From Roseburia sp. (lineage in GTDB: Bacteria; Bacillota; Clostridia; Lachnospirales; Lachnospiraceae), in assembly GCA_026168605.1 (NCBI GenBank), contig JAPFDX010000036.1, positions 1 through 58,368 on the forward strand: 58,368 bases of DNA, written 5' to 3'. Shown here one piece after another: positions 1-7,274 of the stretch (positions within the stretch are counted from its first letter, which is position 1; every line of letters starts with the position of its first letter). A program made the position numbers and the translations under genes. The notes below the pieces were generated by a model, which saw only the letters and a program-made list of their open reading frames with translations, ran no database searches and was not told the origin of the DNA.

Positions 1-1
1 C

Positions 2-307
2 AATATGACATTGCGATCAATCCGAAGCGGTATACCGCTTCGCGCGTTGGATATTATGGGAGCGGGTGGATTTCTTTTGACGAATTACCAGCCGGAGATT
101 GCGGAATGCTTTGTTGCTGGAAAAGAAGTGGTGATGTATTCAGACATAGAAGAGTTACTATATCTCACAGAATATTATCTGGTACACGAATCGGAGCGGA
201 AGGAAATTGCGTACTGCGGGTGGAATAAAGTCTGTGAACAATTCTCCTACGAGGTGCAGCTTGGGAAAATGTTTCAGATACTGACGGAGGAGACATCTGT
301 TGGATGA
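2..307 (+). CDS. CgeB-like glycosyltransferase, C-terminal part
   Basis: This is the 3' end of a gene whose start lies before the window; the frame is open from base 2. The visible 101 residues carry the signature of the CgeB/DUF3880 glycosyltransferase family, in which a T-L-R-S-I-x-S-G-I-P-x-R-x-L-D-I-M-G-x-G-G-F-L-L-T-N stretch forms the end of the GT-B donor-binding lobe (residues about 3-27 here). The helix that follows (ECFVAGKEVVMY to FSYEVQ) is typical of the family's C-terminus. Such enzymes are common in spore-coat and flagellin-glycan loci of Clostridia, which fits the downstream genes. The acceptor and donor sugars cannot be told from this fragment. Confidence 0.75.
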   Translation, partial: NMTLRSIRSGIPLRALDIMGAGGFLLTNYQPEIAECFVAGKEVVMYSDIEELLYLTEYYLVHESERKEIAYCGWNKVCEQFSYEVQLGKMFQILTEETSVG

Positions 308-318
308 GGAGCAATTCA

Positions 319-346
319 TAAATATTCAGAATGATTCAGCCGATAT
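319..346 (+). promoter_or_regulatory. Putative SigD/sigma-28 motility promoter before licD
   Basis: TAAA at 319-322 is followed after 16 bases by GCCGATAT at 339-346. The Bacillus SigD -10 consensus is GCCGATAT, so the match there is exact; the spacer is about one base longer than usual. A nearly identical element precedes the gene at 5902. A vegetative TATAAT-like box (349-354) overlaps but has no good -35 partner. Confidence 0.5.
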
Positions 347-389
347 AGTATAATATGATACAATATATTACAAAGTATGGGAGGAGTAT

Positions 390-1307
390 ATGATAGAAGA
401 ACTGGTATTCCAGGAGGAATATTTTAACGAAGAGGAACGGGAGGGATTCCTGATTGAGAGCATGATGAAACGTGCATGGGCGGCACAGATCGTAGTCTTG
501 CGGGAGATTGACCGTATTTGCAGACGGCATGGAATTCAGTATTTTGCGGACTGGGGGACATTGCTCGGGGCTGCGCGTCATAAGGGGTTTATACCGTGGG
601 ATGATGATATGGATATTGCGATGAAACGCAGAGATTATAAACGTTTTTTGAAAATTGCAGAAGAAGAACTGCCGGAGGGATACCGCCTGCACACAGCAGG
701 AAAAGCGGGTTATCCGAATATGTTCGCCAGAGTTGTGAATTCCAGTGAAATAAGTTTCGACAAGGAGCGCATGGAAACTTTTTATGGATGCCCATATGTG
801 GTTGGCATTGATATTTTTCCGTTGGATATCATTCCAAGAGATGAGGAGGAGGAGGAACTGCAGGCTCAGATTATGATGATTTTGTGGGGAGCACTGAAGC
901 AGTTGCGAGAAGGTTCAGAAGAACTGGAGGCTACCTTATCGAAATTGCATGAGTTTTTGAACGTGGAGATTGATAGGAGCGGGGATGTCTTGGAGCAGTT
1001 GTTGGTACTTGCTGATCGTATCAGTCAACTCTACGGAGAGGCGGATGGAGATGAGTATACGCTGACAGAACACTTTTTTGTTCACCGGGATTTTCGTTTG
1101 AAAAAGGAGTGGTATGAGAGCTCTGTCGACATGGCATTTGAAAATATTTTGATCCCAGTCCCAGTAGGTTACCAGGAAGTGTTGGACAAGATGTATGGAG
1201 AGTGGAGAACGTTTGTGAAAAACAGCGCCAGTCACGATTATCCATTTTATAAAAACCAGAAGCAGATGGTGGAGGATTATCTGGCAGCACATAAGAACGG
1301 AAAGTAA
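390..1307 (+). CDS. licD: LicD family phosphocholine transferase
   Basis: 305 residues. LicD proteins move a phosphocholine (or related phospho-alcohol) group from a CDP-activated donor to a sugar of a cell-surface glycan. The family core is seen at residues 56-78: GTLLGAARHKGFIPWDDD followed by MDIAM, with the aspartate cluster that binds metal. GCPYVVGIDIFPLD further on is the second conserved block. The start has a good GGGAGGAG site 8 bases upstream. It heads a unit with LicA-, LicC- and LicB-like genes, which strongly suggests that phosphocholine is the transferred group. The cell-surface acceptor (teichoic acid, capsule or flagellin glycan) is unknown. A second LicD lies at 6343. Confidence 0.88.
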   Translation: MIEELVFQEEYFNEEEREGFLIESMMKRAWAAQIVVLREIDRICRRHGIQYFADWGTLLGAARHKGFIPWDDDMDIAMKRRDYKRFLKIAEEELPEGYRLHTAGKAGYPNMFARVVNSSEISFDKERMETFYGCPYVVGIDIFPLDIIPRDEEEEELQAQIMMILWGALKQLREGSEELEATLSKLHEFLNVEIDRSGDVLEQLLVLADRISQLYGEADGDEYTLTEHFFVHRDFRLKKEWYESSVDMAFENILIPVPVGYQEVLDKMYGEWRTFVKNSASHDYPFYKNQKQMVEDYLAAHKNGK

Positions 1308-1337
1308 ACAATCACAGAGATGGGAGAAAGATGATTC

Positions 1338-2264
1338 ATGGAGGAAACAAGGCAGAGGGAAGGACTGCTTTATGGAAATGCAGTACAAAAGATTACAGAG
1401 ATTTTAGGTGTACAGCCGGAAGAGATCAAAGAGATTGAGATGCTCAAGAAAGGGATGACAAACCGTTCTGTTTTGTTTTCTTGTAAAGGGGAGCGGTATA
1501 TCATGCGTATGCCGGGAGAAGGAACAAGTTGTCTCATCAACCGAAAAGAGGAGTTTGAAGTTTATTCGGTCATTCGTGGTAAGGGAATTTGCGACGAAAT
1601 TTGTTACATAGATCCGGAAGGTGGGTATAAGCTCACAAAATATATTACAAATGCAAGAACGTGTGATCCTGGTAATATGATGGAGGTTTTGGCATGTATA
1701 CGGAGACTGCGCGGCGTGCATGAGCAGAAACTTACAGTAGGTCATACGTTTGATGTGTTTGGCAAAATATTATATTATGAGTCATTGCGAAACGGGGGGG
1801 ATTCCTGCTATCCGGACTATGAGGAAACGAAGAAAAAGATTTGGGAGCTAAAGGATTATATAGAAGCACAGCCAAAGGAGTGGGGACTTGCACATATGGA
1901 TGCCGTGTCGGATAATTTCCTTCTGTATGAGAATGGGAATGGCCAGGAGGAAATTTGTCTGATAGACTGGGAGTATGCGGCAATGCAGGATGTTCATATC
2001 GATATTGCGATGTTTGTTGTTTATTCGATGTACGGCAGAGATGATATTGACCGGATTATCGATTTCTATTTTGAGGGAAAGTGCGATCAAAAAACGCGCA
2101 GGAAAATATATGCCTATATTGCCGTGTGTGGTCTGTTATGGAGTAACTGGTGTGAGTATAAACGGCAAAATGGAGTCGAATTTGGAGAATATGCGCTGTG
2201 GCAGTACCGTTATGCAAAGGAATATTACCAGATCTGGAAAGGAACGTGCGAGAATGAAAATTGA
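1338..2264 (+). CDS. licA: Choline kinase, LicA type
   Basis: 308 residues of the choline/aminoglycoside kinase fold. The N-lobe (about 19-62) has the G-M-T-N-R-S nucleotide loop and a YIMRMPG strand. The catalytic HMDAVSDN is at 186-193 (Brenner-type HxDxxxxN) and the metal-binding IDWEYA at 209-214. It would phosphorylate choline in the cytoplasm with ATP, the first step of phosphocholine decoration. It lies 30 bases after licD and overlaps the next gene by 11 bases, so the genes are co-transcribed. A run of seven G (1794-1800) lies inside the gene without breaking the frame. Another small-alcohol substrate such as ethanolamine is possible, but the LicB and LicC neighbours favour choline. 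Confidence 0.85.
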   Translation: MEETRQREGLLYGNAVQKITEILGVQPEEIKEIEMLKKGMTNRSVLFSCKGERYIMRMPGEGTSCLINRKEEFEVYSVIRGKGICDEICYIDPEGGYKLTKYITNARTCDPGNMMEVLACIRRLRGVHEQKLTVGHTFDVFGKILYYESLRNGGDSCYPDYEETKKKIWELKDYIEAQPKEWGLAHMDAVSDNFLLYENGNGQEEICLIDWEYAAMQDVHIDIAMFVVYSMYGRDDIDRIIDFYFEGKCDQKTRRKIYAYIAVCGLLWSNWCEYKRQNGVEFGEYALWQYRYAKEYYQIWKGTCENEN

Positions 2265-3129
2265 GAATGCAGTGATCATGGCAGCGGGGAAAAGTACACG
2301 TTTCGCTCCGCTTTCCTACGAAAAACCAAAGGGACTGTGGGAGGTCAGAGGGGAGATACTGATTGAAAGACAGATCAGACAATTGCAAAAAGCAGGAATT
2401 AAAGATATTGCCATCGTGGTTGGCTATAAGAAAGAACAGTTCTATTACTTAAAAGAGAAGTTCGGAGTCGTAATAATTGAAAATGATGATTATGACAAGT
2501 ACAATAACACCTCTACTCTGATGCGTGTGTTGGATAGGATTTCGGCGACTTATCTGTGTTCCTCGGATAACTTTTTTTTAGAGAATGTGTTTAAGGGAGA
2601 GGTTACAGAACCTTATTACGCAGCAGTTTTTCAGAGAGGAAAAACAGATGAGTGGTGCTTGTCGGTCAATGAAAATGGAAGAATTGTGGACGTCACAGTG
2701 GGAGGGACGGATGCATGGTGTATGATGGGGCACGTTTGTTTTCTGCCGGATTTTAGCGAGAGATTTAAAAAAATTCTTGTGGAGGAGTATGAAAGGGAAC
2801 AGACGCGCAGAGAACTGTGGGAGAGTGTGTATATGCGCCATGTGAAGGAACTGGCTTTGTACATTAGAAGATATGATAAGGGCGAGATTCTGGAGTTTGA
2901 CAGTTTGGAGGATCTTCGCGCATTTGATGTGTCGTATTGTGACAGATCGAATTGCAGGATTATGGAGCGCATTGCGCAGACGCTCGCTTGCGCAGAGAGG
3001 GAGATTACAGGAATTGTTCCTCTTGGTAGTGGAGACGCAGAGAAGGGTTTCCGGTTTATTTGCAATGGAAAAGGATATATATACCGTTATCCGGGAGCGG
3101 AAAATTTAACAGAAGTAGGAGAAGTGTAG
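2254..3129 (+). CDS. licC: CTP:phosphocholine cytidylyltransferase (LicC) with vestigial kinase tail
   Basis: 291 residues from the ATG at 2254; an upstream in-frame extension would run deep into licA and is rejected. Residues 5-28 hold the nucleotidyltransferase signature MAAGKSTRF...EKPKGL, and CSSDNFF near 102-108 is the metal-binding site. It would make CDP-choline from CTP and phosphocholine. Residues about 237-281 are not part of a LicC domain. They line up without gaps with residues 19-61 of the neighbouring LicA (I-x(3)-L...E-I...I...L..G...F..C.G..YI.R.PG), then stop. This looks like the first piece of a choline kinase domain left from a LicC-kinase fusion. Confidence 0.85.
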   Translation: MKIENAVIMAAGKSTRFAPLSYEKPKGLWEVRGEILIERQIRQLQKAGIKDIAIVVGYKKEQFYYLKEKFGVVIIENDDYDKYNNTSTLMRVLDRISATYLCSSDNFFLENVFKGEVTEPYYAAVFQRGKTDEWCLSVNENGRIVDVTVGGTDAWCMMGHVCFLPDFSERFKKILVEEYEREQTRRELWESVYMRHVKELALYIRRYDKGEILEFDSLEDLRAFDVSYCDRSNCRIMERIAQTLACAEREITGIVPLGSGDAEKGFRFICNGKGYIYRYPGAENLTEVGEV

Positions 3130-3130
3130 G

Positions 3131-4057
3131 GTGGGAAAAGGAATTATGGCGGGAGTCCTATGGGCGCTTGATACCGTAGTACTTGGTATTGCACTGGCGA
3201 TGTCTCCCTTCGGCGCGACGGAGCAGGCAGTATTTTTGGCGCCTTTTGTAAGTACATTTTTTCATGATGTGTTTTCATCTGTATGGATGTTGATTTATAT
3301 GGGAATTTACGGACGGTACAGCAGTGTGATCCGGGCGCTAAAGACGAAAAGCGGCAAGTTTATTATGCTAGGAGCACTTCTTGGAGGTCCCATAGGGATG
3401 TCCGGCTATGTCGCTGCAATCCATTACATCGGACCAGCATATACAGCAGTTATATCTGCATTGTTTCCGGCTCTTGGAGCACTGTTTTCCTACATATTTC
3501 TAAAGGAAAAAATGCTGTTGCGGCAGATGGCAGGGTTGGCTGTGAGTATTTTAGGGGTTATATTTTTGGGGTATGATCCAAATGGTGCGATCGGTGAAAA
3601 TGTGATACTGGGTTTTGCGTGTGCTCTGTTGTGTTGTGTGGGCTGGGCAGCAGAAGCGGTAATCTGCGCATATGGGATGAAAGATCCTTGTGTCAGCAAT
3701 GCGGATGCGCTGACAATCCGCCAGATTGTATCGGCAGTCTTTTACGGCGGAATCATAATTTCCTTACTGGGGGGCTGGAAGTTCACGGCGGGGATTGCAG
3801 TTACAAAGGCGACTATGATTATTCTGGTGGCTGCTCTGTTTGGAACAGCATCGTATTTGTGTTATTATAGCGCCATTAACAAAATAGGGGCGACTAAGGC
3901 AATGGCGCTTAATATTACCTATTCTGCGTGGGCGATCATCTTTTCATTTGTGATTCTGGGTACACTGCCGGATAAAAAAGCGTTGTTTGCAGGGATTATG
4001 ATTGTGGGAGGTTCGATTGTTGCAGCGGCTGAATACAAGGGCAAGGCGGCAGAATAG
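3131..4057 (+). CDS. licB: Choline permease LicB, EamA/DMT family
   Basis: About 308 residues with ten predicted membrane helices, starting a single base after licC. The sequence contains two EamA repeats: one around GALLGGPIGMSGYVAAIHYIG, ending in SYIFLKEKM, and the second around LFGTASYLCYYSAINKIGATKA. LicB proteins take up choline for phosphocholine decoration of surface glycans, and the gene order licD-licA-licC-licB supports that role over an unrelated metabolite exporter. The start given is a GTG at 3131 with AGGAG about 10 bases upstream. An ATG at 3146, with AAAAGG close by, is nearly as good and would give 303 residues. Confidence 0.85.
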   Translation: MGKGIMAGVLWALDTVVLGIALAMSPFGATEQAVFLAPFVSTFFHDVFSSVWMLIYMGIYGRYSSVIRALKTKSGKFIMLGALLGGPIGMSGYVAAIHYIGPAYTAVISALFPALGALFSYIFLKEKMLLRQMAGLAVSILGVIFLGYDPNGAIGENVILGFACALLCCVGWAAEAVICAYGMKDPCVSNADALTIRQIVSAVFYGGIIISLLGGWKFTAGIAVTKATMIILVAALFGTASYLCYYSAINKIGATKAMALNITYSAWAIIFSFVILGTLPDKKALFAGIMIVGGSIVAAAEYKGKAAE

Positions 4058-4092
4058 AAAAGTTTATTTTTCAGGATAAAGGAGCAGTGAAT

Positions 4093-5790
4093 ATGTACGA
4101 AGAAATTATAAGTAGGGTACAGCCGAAACCGAAGTTCAATCTTGAGTGGTATAAGAATGAAGATTTGTATTCGGAAGGGGATATAGAAGATCTTATTATT
4201 CAAATGATTTTGGAAAATGAACCGGAGAATTATACAAAAGCAATTTATGAGAATTACAACTGGTCAACTTATTATCATCTGACACATTTACGGAAGAATA
4301 TTTTAAACTGGTATCCTTTCCAAAAGGCAGACAGTGTGTTAGAGATTGGATGTGGTCTTGGCGCTATCACAAATATGCTCTGTGAGAATTGTGGAGATGT
4401 GACGGCAGTGGAATTGTCAAAGAGACGTGCAACGGCGACGCTGCTGCGGTGCAGGGAAAGGGAGAATCTTGAGATTATCGTAGGAAACCTGAATGACATA
4501 TGTTTTGACAAAAAGTTTGATTATATTACACTGATCGGAGTACTGGAATACCAGGGACAGTACACAGACACAGAGCACCCATTTACAGATTTCTTAAAGG
4601 AAATCAAGGGATTGCTGAAGCCGGAAGGGAAGCTTTTAATTGCGATTGAGAATAAGTATGGATTAAAGTACTGGTGCGGAGCGGGGGAGGATCATACGGG
4701 AGTTCCATTTGACAGCATCAATCAGTATCGGATTGGGAATAAGAATGCGCGGACTTTTTCCAGAGAAGAACTGGATGGATTGATAAAGGAAAGCGGATTT
4801 AGGAGTACCTATTTTTATTATCCAATGCCTGACTACAAGCTGCCCACGGTGATTTATTCGGAGAGAAGATTGCCGGACAATGGAAATATGCAGAATCTTC
4901 AGCCGTATTATACCAATAAGAAGGTGCTTGTTGCGGATGAAATGGGAATTTATGACGATCTGATCCGGAATGGTGTGTTTGAATTTTTTGCAAATTCATT
5001 TCTTGTAGAGTGCTCGGATGGTGCGGTGGGAGAAGTGTCTTTTGTAAATATCAGCAGTGAGCGGCGGGAAGAGTATCGTATTGCCACCAGGTTTAAGGGG
5101 GAGGTGGTCGAGAAAATCGCGCTGAATAAGCATAAAGGACGGGAACATTTGTGTCAGACAGTGAAAAATTTGAATGCGCTGGAAGAATCCGGGATAAAAA
5201 TATGGAAATCTGTGCTTGAAGGTGATATAATAAAATCAAAACTCTGTGCGGAAAAATTGTTGGAGGATTATTTGTTGGAATTGTACCGCCAGAGGAAAAC
5301 AGACGAGATTTATGCAGTGTTTGACAAGGTATGTGAAGACATTGCACATTCTTGTGCGTTGGCACCGGAGGAGGACAACATTTTTTTTCAGCTTCAGATT
5401 GTGGGAAAAGAGCGGGCAGAGGAGTTTGGAGCAGTCTTAAAAACGGCATATCTGGATATGATCTTTCGGAATGCTTTTTATTGCGAGGGTGAGATTTACT
5501 GGTTTGATCAGGAATGGATATTGGAAAATGTCCCGGTCAAATATGTTCTGTATACAGCATTTGAAGAGTTCTACCAGTCATACCCGTGGATGGATCAGGT
5601 GATTTCTCTTAGCAGGTTGGCAGAGCGGTATGGGTTATTGTCAATCTGGCAGGAGTGTCGGAAATTAAGACAGATCTTCTTCGAAGCCGTGGTGGACAGA
5701 GAGCATGCTGTGGAAAGCCAGGCGGTGAGGGGATGTAGCATGGAAGAGTGCGTCTGCAACATCAAAAAGCTGCTGGGAATCAAGGAATAG
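4093..5790 (+). CDS. SAM-dependent methyltransferase with large C-terminal domain
   Basis: 565 residues. I chose the ATG at 4093 over an in-frame GTG at 4087 because AAGGAG (4079-4084) is then about 8 bases away. The class I methyltransferase glycine motif VLEIGCGLGAI is at 82-92, the acidic ribose-binding residue in VTAVELS about 16 residues later, and a third motif FDYITLIGVLEY around 145. PEGKLLIAIENKYG is a typical post-motif strand. The last 300 residues form a separate domain, rich in Trp and Tyr, that I do not recognise. Similar fusions sit in polysaccharide loci. It closes the phosphocholine unit, so O- or N-methylation of the glycan or of a phospho-alcohol substituent is plausible. 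Confidence 0.7.
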   Translation: MYEEIISRVQPKPKFNLEWYKNEDLYSEGDIEDLIIQMILENEPENYTKAIYENYNWSTYYHLTHLRKNILNWYPFQKADSVLEIGCGLGAITNMLCENCGDVTAVELSKRRATATLLRCRERENLEIIVGNLNDICFDKKFDYITLIGVLEYQGQYTDTEHPFTDFLKEIKGLLKPEGKLLIAIENKYGLKYWCGAGEDHTGVPFDSINQYRIGNKNARTFSREELDGLIKESGFRSTYFYYPMPDYKLPTVIYSERRLPDNGNMQNLQPYYTNKKVLVADEMGIYDDLIRNGVFEFFANSFLVECSDGAVGEVSFVNISSERREEYRIATRFKGEVVEKIALNKHKGREHLCQTVKNLNALEESGIKIWKSVLEGDIIKSKLCAEKLLEDYLLELYRQRKTDEIYAVFDKVCEDIAHSCALAPEEDNIFFQLQIVGKERAEEFGAVLKTAYLDMIFRNAFYCEGEIYWFDQEWILENVPVKYVLYTAFEEFYQSYPWMDQVISLSRLAERYGLLSIWQECRKLRQIFFEAVVDREHAVESQAVRGCSMEECVCNIKKLLGIKE

Positions 5791-5830
5791 TTAGGTGTTA
5801 TATTATTTGCAAGAAAAATTGGGGAAATTG

Positions 5831-5858
5831 TAACAAAAAGAGAAACTTTAGCCGATAT
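5831..5858 (+). promoter_or_regulatory. Putative SigD/sigma-28 promoter before the 5902 gene
   Basis: TAAC at 5831-5834, a 16-base spacer, and GCCGATAT at 5851-5858. The -10 is an exact SigD match and the -35 has one mismatch to TAAA. The same layout, with the same spacer length, occurs at 319-346. A TATAAT (5874-5879) further down has no -35 partner. Confidence 0.45.
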
Positions 5859-5901
5859 ATATAACGATAACTTTATAATATATCATGGAGGATTGTAAAT
5901 C

Positions 5902-6264
5902 ATGGAGGATAACAGAGAAGAGCAGAGAGAGGCACTGGAGACACTCGTAGAGTTCAATGGGCGCCTTTTAAAAAACATGAATATCGCAGTCAAGGAATTA
6001 TCAGGTGCACGCCTGGACGACACGAATAACTTTTTAAAGAGTATTATTGATGCGATGAACTGGGAGATTGCAGTGATGAACGGCACGATGGAGTTGCTGA
6101 ACGAAGGTGAGAAGCGGATTGACAAGGACAGCTTTAACCGGAAGGTGGTGACATTTGGGGAAGCAGTCAATGCGAAAGATGATGCTGGAATGGCAAATGC
6201 ATTAAAAGCACTGGTGCCTGAGTTTGAAAATCTTGGAAATGCTGCAGAGGCAGTTGTTGGTTAA
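5902..6264 (+). CDS. Small helical protein of unknown function
   Basis: 120 residues, acidic, with no membrane segment or cysteine. I do not recognise the family. By eye it is almost entirely alpha-helical (long heptad-like runs such as ETLVEFNGRLLKNMNIAVKEL), resembling a small chaperone or a flagellar accessory protein. It has a strong GGAGG site, a SigD-like promoter in front and its own terminator behind, so it is a one-gene unit between the phosphocholine and phosphonate modules. The promoter suggests expression with the flagellar regulon; that is an inference. It carries none of the sugar-enzyme motifs of its neighbours. Confidence 0.65.
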   Translation: MEDNREEQREALETLVEFNGRLLKNMNIAVKELSGARLDDTNNFLKSIIDAMNWEIAVMNGTMELLNEGEKRIDKDSFNRKVVTFGEAVNAKDDAGMANALKALVPEFENLGNAAEAVVG

Positions 6265-6280
6265 ACTTATAAGATATCAC

Positions 6281-6320
6281 AAAAAACTGACCAATATGGA
6301 TACATATGGTCGGTTTTTTT
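6281..6320 (+). terminator. Rho-independent terminator after the 5902 gene
   Basis: AAAAAACTGACC...GGTCGGTTTTTTT forms a stem of about 14 pairs with one bulge and one G-U pair, ending in seven T. It lies only 22 bases before the second licD, and no clear promoter fits in that space, so the long downstream operon depends either on read-through or on a promoter inside the 5902 gene. Confidence 0.85.
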
Positions 6321-6342
6321 GTGATACATGGAGGAAGAATTT

Positions 6343-7272
6343 ATGCAGTCAGAGAAAAAGATAATGCCACCCGAAGATTTGCGAAAACTGCAACTGATAG
6401 AACTGGAAATGTTGCTGGAAGTAGACCGGATTTGCCGGGAGAATGCTATCGAATATTTCTTGTCTGCAGGCACAGCTTTGGGAGCAGTAAGGCACAGAGG
6501 ATTTATACCTTGGGACGATGATCTGGATATAAGAATGAAGCGTGGAGAGTTTGAAAAGTTTTCTCAGGTCTGCAAAACACAGTTGGATACGGAGAGATTT
6601 TTTTTACAGACGGCAGATACGGATCCAGGATACCGGTGGGGATATGCGAAGGTCAGGCGAAAAGGAACGGAGTATCTAAGGTCTGGACAGGAAGCCATCA
6701 AGTGTGTGTCGGGAGTTTCAATTGATATTTTTATTATTGACAATGTACCAGATCATATGGTCGTTAGATTCTTGCATCATGTCATTCGACGTGGCTGTAT
6801 TAAGACGCTCTGGTCAGTGGTGGGGGTGACAGAAGACCCTAGTCCATTAAAACGTTTTCTTTACCGAGGTCTGCGTCATGTAGACAAAAAAATCCCGCTC
6901 AATATTATGGAGTGGCTTGGGAAGAGAGCCAATCGGAGACAGACAGAGTATGTATACTGTATTTCCTTTTACCGAAGGGATGCGTTTTTGGTCAGACGGA
7001 GGTTTTGGGAAGCAGCGGCTAGGGCAGAGTGGTTTAAAGAAAAGATAGAGATAGAGTTTGAAGGATTTCCGTTTTTTATCTGTAAGGAATACAAGGCATA
7101 TCTGGAAGGAAAGTACGGAGATTACTGGAAGTACCCACCGGAATCACAGCGAACGCTCCATCCGCCGGTCAGTTACTCCCTGGATGTTGAGATTGATCTG
7201 CGTGGAAGGAATGTACAGGAGTATATGGAGCATGAGTATATTTATCTGACGAAAGAGGAGTGTGAGGAATAG
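6343..7272 (+). CDS. LicD family transferase, candidate phosphonate transferase
   Basis: 309 residues. The ATG at 6343 is preferred because GGAGGAAG (6329-6338) sits at proper distance; an upstream ATG (6328) overlaps that site. The LicD core SAGTALGAVRHRGFIPWDDD lies at 41-60, followed by LDIRMKRGEF. A second block, VSIDIFIIDNVPD, matches the family. This protein differs from the LicD at 390 and is followed 2 bases later by the PEP mutase gene. I infer that it transfers a CMP-activated phosphonate, probably hydroxyethylphosphonate, or another phospho-alcohol, to a glycan. The family is firm; the substrate is inferred from position only. Confidence 0.82.
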   Translation: MQSEKKIMPPEDLRKLQLIELEMLLEVDRICRENAIEYFLSAGTALGAVRHRGFIPWDDDLDIRMKRGEFEKFSQVCKTQLDTERFFLQTADTDPGYRWGYAKVRRKGTEYLRSGQEAIKCVSGVSIDIFIIDNVPDHMVVRFLHHVIRRGCIKTLWSVVGVTEDPSPLKRFLYRGLRHVDKKIPLNIMEWLGKRANRRQTEYVYCISFYRRDAFLVRRRFWEAAARAEWFKEKIEIEFEGFPFFICKEYKAYLEGKYGDYWKYPPESQRTLHPPVSYSLDVEIDLRGRNVQEYMEHEYIYLTKEECEE

Positions 7273-7274
7273 AT

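Noticed and set aside
1794-1800. Seven-G run in licA as a phase-variation switch
   Set aside because: Runs of seven G are common by chance and the frame is intact; only the nine-G run at 13813 was kept as a candidate.
1975-2253. Upstream in-frame extension of licC through 93 codons
   Set aside because: It lies inside licA in another frame; the LicC fold begins at the ATG at 2254, three residues before the conserved motif.
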